Assembly (NCBI RefSeq): GCF_031458325.1
Contig: NZ_JAVDYG010000001.1
Coordinates: 1,612,001 to 1,676,000 of the forward strand
DNA length: 64,000 nt
From: Nocardioides marmoribigeumensis
GTDB taxonomy: Bacteria > Actinomycetota > Actinomycetes > Propionibacteriales > Nocardioidaceae
Direction of reading: 5' to 3'
The translations under genes and the position numbers were made by a program. The notes under the pieces were generated by a model that saw only the letters and a program-made list of their open reading frames with translations, made no database searches and was not told where the DNA came from. This document shows, one piece after another, positions 25,359 through 33,153 of the stretch (its first letter is position 1; each line of letters starts with the position of its first letter).

Positions 25359-26137
25359 GCTTCGACCCCCAGGTGCTCCTCGACGAGCGGGGCGAGGTGG
25401 ACCGCCTCGGCGTAGGTGACCACCTGGAGCCCGCCGACCGCGTGGACCAGGTCGGCCACCCGGGCGAGGGGCCGCTCGAGCTGGGTGAGGTAGGAGGTGT
25501 GCTCGGCGAGCAGGGCGACCGCCCGCGCCGTCGAGACGCGCTCGACCGTCGGCTCGCCCGCGCCCGGATCGCGGCGCAGCAGGACCAGGCCCGCCGGTGT
25601 GGTCCGCTCGGCGCACGGGGTGAGCCCGAGCTCGGTCGGAGCGACCTGGGTCTTGGCCGGGCCGGCGCCGATCACGGAGAGAGGCTTGGGGAACGGCGTC
25701 ACCCGCCCGTCGCCGGCGACCGAGACGCACTCGTCGGTGACGTAGGACCAGCGGCGGCCCAGGACGGTGGCGACCGTCGTCTTGCCCATGCCGGACGGGC
25801 CGACGAGGACCACCGACCTGTCGCCGCGGGCGACCGCGCAGGCGTGGAGCATCAGCCGCTGACCGGCGAGCGCCTCGATGGCGGTCACGGTGAGCGCCTG
25901 GGTGAGGTGCTCGAGGCCGGCTGCTAGGTCGTCTTGAGGTTTCGAGGCTCCGCTAGCGCCTCGCACCTCAACCTGCGAGTCGGTGCGGTCGGGCTCGATC
26001 ACGAGGTCCGGCACGGCCGCGGACGTGTCCAGAAGACAGGCCGACCAGGCTCGGCGTACCTCTGCGGCGAGCTGCTTGTCGTCGAGGGTGACCTTGGCGG
26101 TCAGACCAAGGACGTGGAGCCAGATCTCGTCAGGCAT
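25355..26137 (-). CDS. HprK-like serine kinase family protein
   Basis: A 260-residue protein related to the C-terminal kinase domain of HPr kinase/phosphorylase and to the HprK-related kinases of peptide-modification and exopolysaccharide loci. Seen: RLMLHACAVARG near residues 94-105, Walker A GPSGMGKT at 113-120, DE at 135-136, and a Gly/Pro-rich loop (PFPKPLSVIG) near 148. The HPr phosphorylation partner (PTS) is not in the window. It overlaps both flanking PqqD-like genes (8 and 4 bases), which strongly suggests a complex. Residues about 56-68 are encoded by a dispersed repeat (25938-25973). Target unknown; the Tat protein is one candidate. Confidence 0.8.
   Translation of the reverse strand: MPDEIWLHVLGLTAKVTLDDKQLAAEVRRAWSACLLDTSAAVPDLVIEPDRTDSQVEVRGASGASKPQDDLAAGLEHLTQALTVTAIEALAGQRLMLHACAVARGDRSVVLVGPSGMGKTTVATVLGRRWSYVTDECVSVAGDGRVTPFPKPLSVIGAGPAKTQVAPTELGLTPCAERTTPAGLVLLRRDPGAGEPTVERVSTARAVALLAEHTSYLTQLERPLARVADLVHAVGGLQVVTYAEAVHLAPLVEEHLGVEA
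25938..25973 (-). repeat. Dispersed repeat inside the HprK-like coding region
   Basis: Minus-strand GGTTGAGGTGCGAGGCGCTAGCGGAGCCTCGAAACC, with a GAGGC/GCCTC stem. It looks like the REP-type repeats usually found between genes in related actinobacteria, yet here it is translated in frame (VEVRGASGASKP). Confidence 0.5.
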
Positions 26138-26408
26138 CCGTCACCCCCTCGATGAGGCCGCGGGAGGCCAGGTCCTCGAGGAACGCATGGACCGACGGAC
26201 CGATGACGGCTTCCTCCTCTGCGTAGAGGTCGACCAGCTCAGCGACGATCGCGGTGTGGTCGCGCACGCCGTCGATGCGCTGCCAGATCTCCGCGGCCGA
26301 CCCCTCGAGCACGAAGGGCGGGTGGTCGAGGTGGTCGAGGTCGAGCAGGGCCGAACGGCCCTCGCGGTCGACGTACGCCACCGACGCGCCTCGGCGCCAC
26401 ACCGTCAT
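26130..26408 (-). CDS. PqqD-family protein (proximal copy)
   Basis: A 92-residue PqqD-family protein. Seen: N-terminal beta strands (SVAYVDREGRSALLDL), then SAAEIWQRIDGVRDHTAIVA at about residues 37-56, a very typical PqqD helix with the 'DG' turn, and FLEDLASRGLIEG at the C-terminus. ATG start at 26408 lies 8 bases after the tyrosine-kinase stop and its stop region overlaps the HprK-like start. Two PqqD-like genes flanking one HprK-like gene suggests two adaptor or recognition subunits. No lasso cyclase, radical-SAM or PQQ genes are nearby, so a classical RiPP or PQQ role is not supported. Confidence 0.82.
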   Translation of the reverse strand: MTVWRRGASVAYVDREGRSALLDLDHLDHPPFVLEGSAAEIWQRIDGVRDHTAIVAELVDLYAEEEAVIGPSVHAFLEDLASRGLIEGVTDA

Positions 26409-26416
26409 GACCCTGG

Positions 26417-27943
26417 TCAGGAGTCGCCGGGACCGTCGCCGTCGGCCTCGCGGTCCTTGGCGAGCGCCTCGAGCTTCGCGCGCTCGGCCCTGGGGGTCGA
26501 GCTGCGCCGGAACAGCGAGCGCCAGCCGGACCTCTGGGTGAGCGACCGGCGCGAGGTGTAGTCGTCGGAGTAGTAGCCGTAGTAGCCGCCGTAGGCCCCG
26601 GCGCCCCTGCGGGGCACCTTGTTCATGATCACCCCGAGTGCGCGGCCCCGCACGGCCGTGAGGTGGTTGAGCGCCGTGTTGAGCTCGGCGTCGACCGTGC
26701 GCCCGGCGGAGATGACGACGAGGGCTCCGTCGGCGTTTGCGGTCAGCAGGGCGGCGTCGGTGACCGGGAGGAGCGGCGGGGCGTCGAGGATGACGAGGTA
26801 CTTCTCCCCGAGCTCCGCCACCAGTGAGCGCATCGCGTTGGAGCCGAGCAGCTCGCTCGGGTTGGGCGGGATGCGGCCGGCGGCCATCACCCGCATGTGC
26901 TCGCGGCCCGACACCTCCTGCAGGGCGTCGATCGCGTCGACCCGGCCGGTGAGCACGTCGGTGAGGCCGACCCCCTCGACCAGTCCGAGCGAGTCCGCGA
27001 CGGAGGGACGACGCAGGTCGGCATCGATCAGCACCACGCTCTGACCACCGGCCGCGACGGCGGCGGCGAGGTTGGCCGACACGGTCGACTTGCCGTCGCC
27101 GGGGCGAGGGCTCGTCACGACGATCACGCGCGGCGGGTTGTCCACGTCCATGAAGGCCAGGTTGGTCCGCAGCTTGCGGAAGGCCTCGCCCGACGCGGCG
27201 TCGTCGGAGGCCTCGGTGCGGCCCTGGAGGGCAAGCTTGGCCCGCTCCCCCTTCTTGTGCTCCAGCAGGTCCGAGACCGGCACCATGCCGACGACACTGA
27301 CCGGGAAGCGCTGCTCGACCAGGTCGGCGGTCCGCAGCCGGCGGTCGAGCACGTTGCGCACCATCGCGTAGCCGAAGCCGAGCATGAGGCCGAGGACGAG
27401 GGCGAGCGCGAGGTTGCGCTCCGGGCGCGGAGAGACCGGTCGGGTCGGGAGCGCCGCGGACTCGACCGGGACGATGTGCGGCACCTTGTTGGCGTTCTTG
27501 TTCTGCGGGTCCTCGATCGACTGCACCTGCTCCGCGAGCGCGGCGACCCAGGCGTTGGCGAGTTCCTGCGCGTCCTTCGGGCTCCCGGCCCGTGCGGTGA
27601 TCTTCAGGAGCACGGTGTCTGGCGGCTGCACCACGTCGATGCGCCCGACCAGTCCGGCCGGGTCCTGGTCGAGGTTGAGGAGACGGTTGACCTCCTGCGC
27701 CGTCGCGCGGGACTTGGCGATGTCGACGTACGACGTCGCGCGGCTCTTGGCGAGCTGGTCGTTGAGCGAGCCCAGGGCCGGGTTCTCGCTGCCCCCGATG
27801 GCGACGAACCCGCTGGCGTCCGCGGCATAGACCGGGACCCGCGTGAAGGTGTAGGCCGAGGCTGCGCCGATGGTGAGGATCGTGATGAGGAGGACCCCGA
27901 GCCAATGGGCGCGCAGGATCCTCAGGTAGTCGCGAAGCTCCAC
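26417..27943 (-). CDS. Chain-length determinant/tyrosine autokinase (Wzc-like, BY-kinase)
   Basis: A 508-residue fusion of a Wzz domain and a cytoplasmic BY-kinase. Seen: transmembrane helices at about 14-34 and 178-196 enclosing the external Wzz loop, Walker A PRPGDGKST near 279-287, Walker A' VVLIDADLRRPSV at 303-315, Walker B YLVILDAPP at 382-390, and a tyrosine cluster at residues 451-462 (six Tyr). Autophosphorylation of this cluster normally regulates polymer length and export; the LMW phosphatase at 1028-1582 would reverse it. First gene of the main operon, ATG at 27943. The chain-length role is by analogy. Confidence 0.95.
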   Translation of the reverse strand: MELRDYLRILRAHWLGVLLITILTIGAASAYTFTRVPVYAADASGFVAIGGSENPALGSLNDQLAKSRATSYVDIAKSRATAQEVNRLLNLDQDPAGLVGRIDVVQPPDTVLLKITARAGSPKDAQELANAWVAALAEQVQSIEDPQNKNANKVPHIVPVESAALPTRPVSPRPERNLALALVLGLMLGFGYAMVRNVLDRRLRTADLVEQRFPVSVVGMVPVSDLLEHKKGERAKLALQGRTEASDDAASGEAFRKLRTNLAFMDVDNPPRVIVVTSPRPGDGKSTVSANLAAAVAAGGQSVVLIDADLRRPSVADSLGLVEGVGLTDVLTGRVDAIDALQEVSGREHMRVMAAGRIPPNPSELLGSNAMRSLVAELGEKYLVILDAPPLLPVTDAALLTANADGALVVISAGRTVDAELNTALNHLTAVRGRALGVIMNKVPRRGAGAYGGYYGYYSDDYTSRRSLTQRSGWRSLFRRSSTPRAERAKLEALAKDREADGDGPGDS

Positions 27944-27996
27944 GAGCGCTAGCCGCCTTCCGTCCCCCTGGCCGCCGGCCCCCTACGGACGGCAGC

Positions 27997-28020
27997 GCTG
28001 GGCAATTTCCCCCGCCCAGC
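27997..28020 (-). promoter_or_regulatory. Stem-loop upstream of the tyrosine-kinase gene
   Basis: On the minus strand, GCTGGGC and GCCCAGC pair (7 bp) around a loop of GGGGGAAATT, 54 bases before the operon start. It lies in the likely 5' leader of the exopolysaccharide operon and could be a regulatory hairpin or an operator. Confidence 0.4.
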
Positions 28021-28054
28021 ATGCCGCGACACCTTAACGCGCGCGGTCACATGC

Positions 28055-28513
28055 TCACAAAGCGGCCAAACGGGCATTTGTGCGCCGCCGACGCCTCAGG
28101 CGCCTCACCTGTTCCACGACGACCGTGCACACGGCCCCGAGGCCGAAGCCCAGCGTGTTGGCCCAGACGTCGCGCCAGGTCGCCGAACGGGCGTCGAGGA
28201 AGCCCCACTGGAGGAGCTCGATCGCACCGGAGACGACGAAGCCGGCTCCGAACCAGGCCCACCAGGGGACGCGCGGGACGAGCAGCCGCAAGGTGGCGCC
28301 CGTCGGGACGAAGAGCGCGATGTTGCAGACGAACTCGACGACGTCACCGTCCGCGAGCGCGTCCGGGACGCCGTGCCCGCTCAGCCAGCCGCTGATCTCG
28401 AGCACGGCCCTGCTCGGAGCGGCTGGGCTCGGGTTGAGCACGAGCCAGGCCGTGACCGCGGCCTCGACCACGAGGGCGACCAGGAGCGCCGCGTGCCACC
28501 AGCGGGGCGTCAC
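28055..28513 (-). CDS. VanZ-like family membrane protein
   Basis: A 152-residue membrane protein with four hydrophobic helices of VanZ type. Seen: FVCNIALFVPTGATLRLL near residues 61-78, VVSGAIELLQWGFLDAR near 93-109, and an Arg-rich cytoplasmic tail. VanZ confers low-level teicoplanin resistance in some Firmicutes, but most homologues have no known role. Transcribed alone between the operon leader and ygfZ. ATG start at 28513. Confidence 0.8.
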   Translation of the reverse strand: MTPRWWHAALLVALVVEAAVTAWLVLNPSPAAPSRAVLEISGWLSGHGVPDALADGDVVEFVCNIALFVPTGATLRLLVPRVPWWAWFGAGFVVSGAIELLQWGFLDARSATWRDVWANTLGFGLGAVCTVVVEQVRRLRRRRRTNARLAAL

Positions 28514-28541
28514 GCGACGACCCCGGGCCCGAGAGCGGGCA

Positions 28542-29474
28542 TCAACGCAGCTTGGGGCGGACGTGCAGGCCGACCTCGGGGTCGACCAGGACCTCCTGGC
28601 CGGCGGGCATGCCGTCGACGACCAGCTGGGCGTCGACCGGGACGTTGCGCTTGATCACCGCGAGGGCGATCGGGCCGAGCTCGTGGTGGCGGGCGCTGCT
28701 GCCGACGAATCCGACGGGGCGGCCCTCGTGGGTCACCTCGGCGTGGGCTGTGGGGAGGCGGTTCTCGGTGCCGTCGAGGTGGAGGAGCGTCAGGCGGCGG
28801 GGCGGGCGGCCGAGCGTGTGGACCCTGGCGACGGTCTCCTGGCCGCGGTAGCAGCCCTTGTCGAGGTGCACCGCCGGGCCGATCCAGCCCATCTCGTTGG
28901 GGATCGTGCGGTGGTCGGTGTCGATGCCGAACCGCGGCTCGCCGCGCTCGATCCGCAGCGCGTCGTACGCCCAGAGGCCGGCGGCCGGGCCGGCCGCCTC
29001 GGCGTACTCGTGGAGGCGTGCCCGCGGGACGAGGTCGAACTTGCCGCTCGGGCGCCAGCAGACGGCGAGCTCGGCGGTGGCGTCGGTGATCTCGACGCGC
29101 ATCATGAACTTCATCCGGTCGAGGAACTCCGCCAGCGTGGCGGCGCGGCCGGGCTCGGTGTGCGCGAGGAGGACCTCGCCGTCGTCGACCGCGTGGAAGT
29201 GGTGCTCGACGTGACCCTGCGGCGACAGCACGAGCGCCTGGGTGGGGGTGCCGGGCGCGAGGTCGAGGAAGTGCTGGCTGGTGATGTTGTGCAGGTAGGC
29301 CAGCCGGTCGGGACCGGCGATCCGCAGCACCTCGCGGTGGGACAGGTCGACGAACCCGTCGCCGCCCACCAGCGTGCGCTGCTCGCCGTGGAACGAGCCG
29401 TAGTGCGCGGCGACCGGCGCGTCGACGCCGTTGCCGGCGACCGCGCCGGGCAGGGAGAGGAGCGGGCTGGTCAT
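28542..29474 (-). CDS. ygfZ: Folate-binding protein YgfZ (GcvT-like)
   Basis: A 310-residue GcvT-fold protein. The diagnostic YgfZ motif KGCYRGQE is present near residue 206, with its reactive Cys. YgfZ proteins bind tetrahydrofolate and support assembly or repair of certain Fe-S proteins. Seen also: DLSHREVLRIAGPDRLAYLHN near residues 43-63. ATG start at 29474; 71 bases lie between it and the Fur-family gene, which is read in the same direction. Confidence 0.92.
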   Translation of the reverse strand: MTSPLLSLPGAVAGNGVDAPVAAHYGSFHGEQRTLVGGDGFVDLSHREVLRIAGPDRLAYLHNITSQHFLDLAPGTPTQALVLSPQGHVEHHFHAVDDGEVLLAHTEPGRAATLAEFLDRMKFMMRVEITDATAELAVCWRPSGKFDLVPRARLHEYAEAAGPAAGLWAYDALRIERGEPRFGIDTDHRTIPNEMGWIGPAVHLDKGCYRGQETVARVHTLGRPPRRLTLLHLDGTENRLPTAHAEVTHEGRPVGFVGSSARHHELGPIALAVIKRNVPVDAQLVVDGMPAGQEVLVDPEVGLHVRPKLR

Positions 29475-29545
29475 GCCCCGAGTCTAGGTCGCGGAGACAG
29501 GACGAACGGCACCCGCGGGACCCGCTCGACGGCTACTGGTGCGAC

Positions 29546-29968
29546 TCAGTCCCGGACCCCGCACGTGCCGCAGAGTCCGAAGACGGTCAGGTGGCCCAGG
29601 TCGACGGTGAAACCGTGCTCGACGGTGAGGGACTCCAGCATCGGCGCGAAGAGCTCGGGATCGGCCTCGGTGACCTCCCCGCAGGAGCGGCACTTGAGGT
29701 GGACGTGGTCGGGGCCCGTGGTCGAGTGGTAGGTCGGCGCGCGGTCGCTCAGGTGGGTGTGCCGCACCAGGCCGAGGCTCTCGAGCAGCTCGAGCGTGCG
29801 GTAGATCGTCGAGATGTTGACCGCCTCGGACTGCTCCCGCACCGCGTGCAGGATCTCGTCGGGGGTCCCGTGGCCGAGCCGCTCGACCGCCGCCAGGACG
29901 AGCTCACGCTGCGGCGTCAGGCGGTAGCCCTGGGCGCGCAGGCGCTCCTGCCAGTCGGTCGTGGTCAC
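29546..29968 (-). CDS. Fur-family metal-dependent regulator
   Basis: A 140-residue Fur/Zur/PerR-family repressor. Seen: winged-helix start GYRLTPQRELVLAAVE at residues 14-29, ISTIYRTLELLESLGLV near 52-68, HVHLKCRSCGEV with a CxxC near 87-98, and a second CxxC in GLCGTCG near 131-137. The two CxxC pairs are the structural zinc site. Position next to ygfZ hints at iron or zinc control, but the metal cannot be assigned. GTG start at 29968 overlaps the MazF stop (GTGA). Confidence 0.92.
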   Translation of the reverse strand: MTTTDWQERLRAQGYRLTPQRELVLAAVERLGHGTPDEILHAVREQSEAVNISTIYRTLELLESLGLVRHTHLSDRAPTYHSTTGPDHVHLKCRSCGEVTEADPELFAPMLESLTVEHGFTVDLGHLTVFGLCGTCGVRD

Positions 29969-30330
29969 CTGACGAGTCTAGGAGCGGGTCGGGGGAGGTC
30001 GAGCAGCAACGCCAACGTCTCGCGGACCTGGCGCAGGACCGTCGCTCCCACGTTGCCTCGCCTTGACCCCAGGCGAGAGGCCGCCACGGCTCTGACGTGC
30101 TGACACTGGGCGGCTGATGCGCCGGTCAGGCCGTTCGCCTCGTCAGGAGCGATCACGACCTCGGACATGAAACCGCGCAGCGTCGACGTCAGGGGAACGA
30201 CCTGCACGACGGAGGGGTCCCCGTCCAGAACTCGTTGAGCAGTGACCACCACCGCCGGATGGCTGGACCCCGCCTCTCGCCCCTGGGGGATGCCGAGGTC
30301 GAGCGAGACGACGTCACCCGAGGTCAGCAT
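29965..30330 (-). CDS. MazF/PemK-family toxin (endoribonuclease)
   Basis: A 121-residue PemK/MazF-like toxin, expected to cut single-stranded RNA. Seen: the SGDVVSLDLG start, SSHPAVVVTAQ near residues 22-32, VVPLTSTLR near 44-52 and GLTGASAAQCQHVRAV near 67-82, the standard MazF core positions. It overlaps the antitoxin by 17 bases and the Fur-family gene by 4 bases, so all three are probably made from one message. Start ATG at 30330. Confidence 0.88.
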   Translation of the reverse strand: MLTSGDVVSLDLGIPQGREAGSSHPAVVVTAQRVLDGDPSVVQVVPLTSTLRGFMSEVVIAPDEANGLTGASAAQCQHVRAVAASRLGSRRGNVGATVLRQVRETLALLLDLPRPAPRLVR

Positions 30331-30508
30331 CGAGCCAGGCTCGCTCGTCGGCGCGGAGGTCCTGGCTCAGCTCCGCCCCCAGCACGTCCTGGCGCAGCGA
30401 CCTGACCGCCAAGGTGACGGTGTTGCCCACCGTCGTGTGCAGGCGCTCGGCAAGGAGCTTCAGCTCCTCATGAGTTTGCTGGTCAATGCGCACACTCGTG
30501 CTGTGCAT
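30314..30508 (-). CDS. Ribbon-helix-helix antitoxin (MazE/VapB type)
   Basis: A 64-residue antitoxin. Seen: STSVRIDQQTHEELKLLAERL at the N-terminus, a ribbon-helix-helix DNA-binding pattern, then an acidic C-terminal tail (LSQDLRADERAWLDADLG) that should wrap the toxin. Three closely spaced ATGs (30520, 30514, 30508) are possible starts; the last is used because the RHH strand follows it directly. Not clearly preceded by a ribosome site. It begins the antitoxin-toxin-Fur gene series. Confidence 0.8.
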   Translation of the reverse strand: MHSTSVRIDQQTHEELKLLAERLHTTVGNTVTLAVRSLRQDVLGAELSQDLRADERAWLDADLG

Positions 30509-30958
30509 GCACATCAGCATACAGCTGGGGGCACCCCTCGACAGGGGCCGCGAGGTCGACGGCGAACGGGAGCATGTCGGTGTCCATGCCCATCCAGTCC
30601 GCGATCTCGCTCGGCAGCGGCTCCCATGCCATGGGGCCAATCGGACCAGATCTGCCGGCCGTTCGGGCGGAGGCTCTCGGAAGATGCCCCACCAGCACTG
30701 GTCCGGCGGTGCCCCCTTCGCATAGCGGGGTGAAACAGGGGCCGCGGCAGGCCACCAGGGCCGGATCGCATCGGGCTGGTTCCGACGGAGTTGTCAACGC
30801 CTCGTTTCCAGAGTCCGTGACCCTCCACACCACAAGGGATCGGCAAGGAATGCCGTCGTGCTGGCATGGACGATTCTCGGGCCACACGATTCTCGTGACG
30901 AGGGGGGCAGACCACGGACGCAGGGTTTGTCACACCTATCCGCGAAGGGGCCGGCGCA
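30509..30958. other. 450-base stretch without a recognisable gene
   Basis: Only overlapping short frames exist here, none with a recognisable family or ribosome site. Base composition is less GC-rich than on either side. The part next to 30508 must hold the antitoxin promoter. A minus-strand frame running through 30887-30483 ends in plausible protein-like sequence but overlaps the antitoxin start; it may be a decayed gene. Confidence 0.5.
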
Positions 30959-31891
30959 CTACCGGGCGGCCTCGTCGAGGAACCACTGGACCGTCTCGCG
31001 CAGGCCCTGCTCGATCGGGACGGGCTCGACGTCGGGGAAGAGCGTCTTGAGAGACGTGGCGTCGGCCTGCGAGTGCGGGACGTCGCCGACGCGGGCAGGG
31101 CGGCGGTCGATCTCGACCGGACGCCCGAGGCCCCGCTCGATCTCCGCGATCAGCTCCTTGAGCGACGTGCGGCCGCCGAGCGCGAGGTTGACCGGCTCGA
31201 GGTGGCTGACCCCGCGGTGGACCGCCTCGGCGAGCACCCGGGCGACCGTGCCGACGTAGATGAAGTCGCGCGTCTGTGACCCGTCTCCCTCGAGCGGGAG
31301 CGCGCGCCCGGCGACGGCGGCGTCGACGAAGGCCGGGATCACCGCGGCGTAGGCGTGGTCGGCCGGCTGCAGCGGACCGAAGACGTTGAAGAAGCGGAAC
31401 GCGATCGTGCGCATGGCGTAGCAGTGGGCGAACGCGATGGCGTACTCCTCCGTCGCCACCTTGCTCACGGCGTACGGCGTCATCGGCGCGACCGCCATGC
31501 GCTCGTGCTTGGGCAGCTCGGGGTTGGCGCCGTAGACCGCCGCCGAGGACGCCACCACGACGTGGTCGACCCCTGCCCGGCGGGCCGCCATGAGGACCTC
31601 GAGGGTGCCGGTCGCGTTGCGGGCGTGGTTGTCGAACGGGTCCTCCACCGACCACGGGACGGAGACCAGCGCCGCCAGGTGGACCACGGAGTCAGCGCCG
31701 GGCAGCACCTGGTCGAGGGCGTTGCGGTCGAGGATCGAGCCCTCGTGCAGCTCGACGTGGAGGCCCTCGAGGTTGCGCCGGTCGCCCGTGCTCAGGTCGT
31801 CGAGGACGACCACCTCGTCGCCGTCCGCGAGCAGCTGCTTGCAGAGGTTGGCCCCGATGAACCCGGCTCCCCCGGTGACGACGACGCGCAT
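30959..31891 (-). CDS. NAD-dependent nucleotide-sugar epimerase (UDP-glucose 4-epimerase-like)
   Basis: A 310-residue extended SDR enzyme. Seen: Rossmann motif VVTGGAGFIGANL at residues 4-16, SSAAVYG near 114-120, YAVSK (catalytic YxxxK) near 139-143, and RFFNVFGP near 165. Resembles WbpP/GalE-type epimerases that invert C4 of UDP-sugars. ATG start at 31891. It is read alone and ends next to the gene-poor interval. A dispersed repeat lies 18 bases upstream of the start. Confidence 0.88.
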   Translation of the reverse strand: MRVVVTGGAGFIGANLCKQLLADGDEVVVLDDLSTGDRRNLEGLHVELHEGSILDRNALDQVLPGADSVVHLAALVSVPWSVEDPFDNHARNATGTLEVLMAARRAGVDHVVVASSAAVYGANPELPKHERMAVAPMTPYAVSKVATEEYAIAFAHCYAMRTIAFRFFNVFGPLQPADHAYAAVIPAFVDAAVAGRALPLEGDGSQTRDFIYVGTVARVLAEAVHRGVSHLEPVNLALGGRTSLKELIAEIERGLGRPVEIDRRPARVGDVPHSQADATSLKTLFPDVEPVPIEQGLRETVQWFLDEAAR

Positions 31892-31908
31892 CCGGCCAGG
31901 TTAGTGGC

Positions 31909-31947
31909 CTCGACTGATCGGTCGCTCCGCTCCCTGCTCGACCACCG
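31909..31947 (-). repeat. Dispersed repeat, copy 2
   Basis: Reverse orientation of the element seen at 589-622, extended by GCTCGACCACCG. It exactly fills the space between the glycosidase stop (31948) and the epimerase leader. Confidence 0.65.
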
Positions 31948-33153
31948 TCAGCGGGTGAAGAGGCGCACCGCCTTCTTGAGCCGGCGCCAGGCGGGCTTGG
32001 GGGTGCCGTCGGCGCGGAAGAGGCCGTAGTGGGCCTGCTTGCCGGAGCGGTCGGGCAGGTCGACGTCGGTGTACCAGACCAGCATCTTCACCCGCGGCGT
32101 CACGACCGCGGTCGCGACGGAGTCGAAGGCGATCTGGGCCTGGCGCTTCTCGGTGACGTGGTCGACCACCCCGGCCTGCAGCGGGATCGAGCCGTCGGAG
32201 GCCCGGCCGTTGCCGCCGGTGGGGGCGCCGAACTCGGTGATCCAGATGGGCACGTGGTGCAGGCCGTAGGCGTCCAGGATCCTGGCCAGCGAGTCGTCGC
32301 TGTCGGCGATGCGGGTCCACGGGGCGTCGTACCGGGTGGGGTGGCTGGCCAGGTCGGGATAGGTGTACGGGTGGTAGGCGAAGACGTCCATCTCCTTGCA
32401 GACCCCGAGGTCGCAGACGGCCCGGAGGAACGCCCGGGCCTCGATGACGCGGTTGGTGGGAGGCAGGGCGGCGAGGCCGCCGAAGACGATGGTGGCCTTC
32501 GGGTCGACGGCCCGGATCGAGTGGGCCGCCTGGTCCAGCATCGCGGCGTACGCCTTGGGGCGCGGACGCAGCCAGAAGAGCCAGATGTTCGGCTCGTTCC
32601 AGATCTGCCACGTCGTGACGCCGCGGGAGGTGTAGCGCGCGGCCGCCGCCTCGGCGAAGTCCGCGTAGTCGCCGACGTCGCCGGGCGGGCACGCGAGCCT
32701 GCCCGAGCAGGACTGCTTGCGCGCCCAGGGCGGGGTGCCGAGCAGGACCGGCAGGAGCTCCAGGCCGCGGGACTCGACCGCGTCGACCACGCGGTCGAAC
32801 GCGCTCCAGTCGTAGACCCCCGGGGACCGCTCGATCAGTCCCCAGATCATGTCGGTGCGGATCCAGTGCGCCCCCAGGCGGACGGCGCGGTCCAGGGACG
32901 CGGCGAGCTCGGCGTCGTCCATGAACATCAGCCGGCCGCCGTAGGACATGCCGACCTGGAGGTTCTTCTCGCGAGCCAGACGCTGGGCCTGCGCGATCGG
33001 GGTCGTGGCGAGGGGGTCGGGCGCGGTCCTGTCGCCCAGGAAGACCAGGGTCGCCACCACCGTCGCGATCACCGTCCCGGCGACGACCGCGAAGCGGGTC
33101 AGCGGGCCGTAGTCCGCAGCACCGCGCCGTGCTCGGCCCGCGTCGTCGAGCAT
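31948..33153 (-). CDS. PslG-like/GH-A clan glycosidase, membrane anchored (paralog 1)
   Basis: A 401-residue protein with an N-terminal transmembrane helix (about residues 19-40) and a TIM-barrel glycosidase domain. Seen: GMSYGGRL at 68-75, acid/base Glu187 in WNEPN, and nucleophile Glu307 in ITEFGAP, the clan GH-A pattern, as in the GH39-like PslG that trims exopolysaccharide in Pseudomonas. Two further paralogs lie at 47279 and 48881. Likely acts outside the membrane on the polymer made here; substrate not determinable. ATG start at 33153, weak ribosome site, divergent from the CDP-ribitol synthase gene. Confidence 0.85.
   Translation of the reverse strand: MLDDAGRARRGAADYGPLTRFAVVAGTVIATVVATLVFLGDRTAPDPLATTPIAQAQRLAREKNLQVGMSYGGRLMFMDDAELAASLDRAVRLGAHWIRTDMIWGLIERSPGVYDWSAFDRVVDAVESRGLELLPVLLGTPPWARKQSCSGRLACPPGDVGDYADFAEAAAARYTSRGVTTWQIWNEPNIWLFWLRPRPKAYAAMLDQAAHSIRAVDPKATIVFGGLAALPPTNRVIEARAFLRAVCDLGVCKEMDVFAYHPYTYPDLASHPTRYDAPWTRIADSDDSLARILDAYGLHHVPIWITEFGAPTGGNGRASDGSIPLQAGVVDHVTEKRQAQIAFDSVATAVVTPRVKMLVWYTDVDLPDRSGKQAHYGLFRADGTPKPAWRRLKKAVRLFTR

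Noticed and set aside
23488-26408. Lasso-peptide biosynthetic cluster
   Set aside because: PqqD-like, HprK-like and nucleotidyltransferase-like genes fit in part, but no lasso cyclase, transglutaminase-like protease or short precursor with a conserved leader was found.
26409-28022. Extended N-terminal part of the frame containing the PqqD-like protein
   Set aside because: It lies out of frame within the tyrosine-kinase gene and is Arg/Gly/Ala-rich; the true start is the ATG at 26408.
30483-30887. 134-codon minus-strand gene before the antitoxin
   Set aside because: It overlaps the antitoxin start in another frame, is rich in Pro, Cys and Gly without a recognisable domain, and has no ribosome site.
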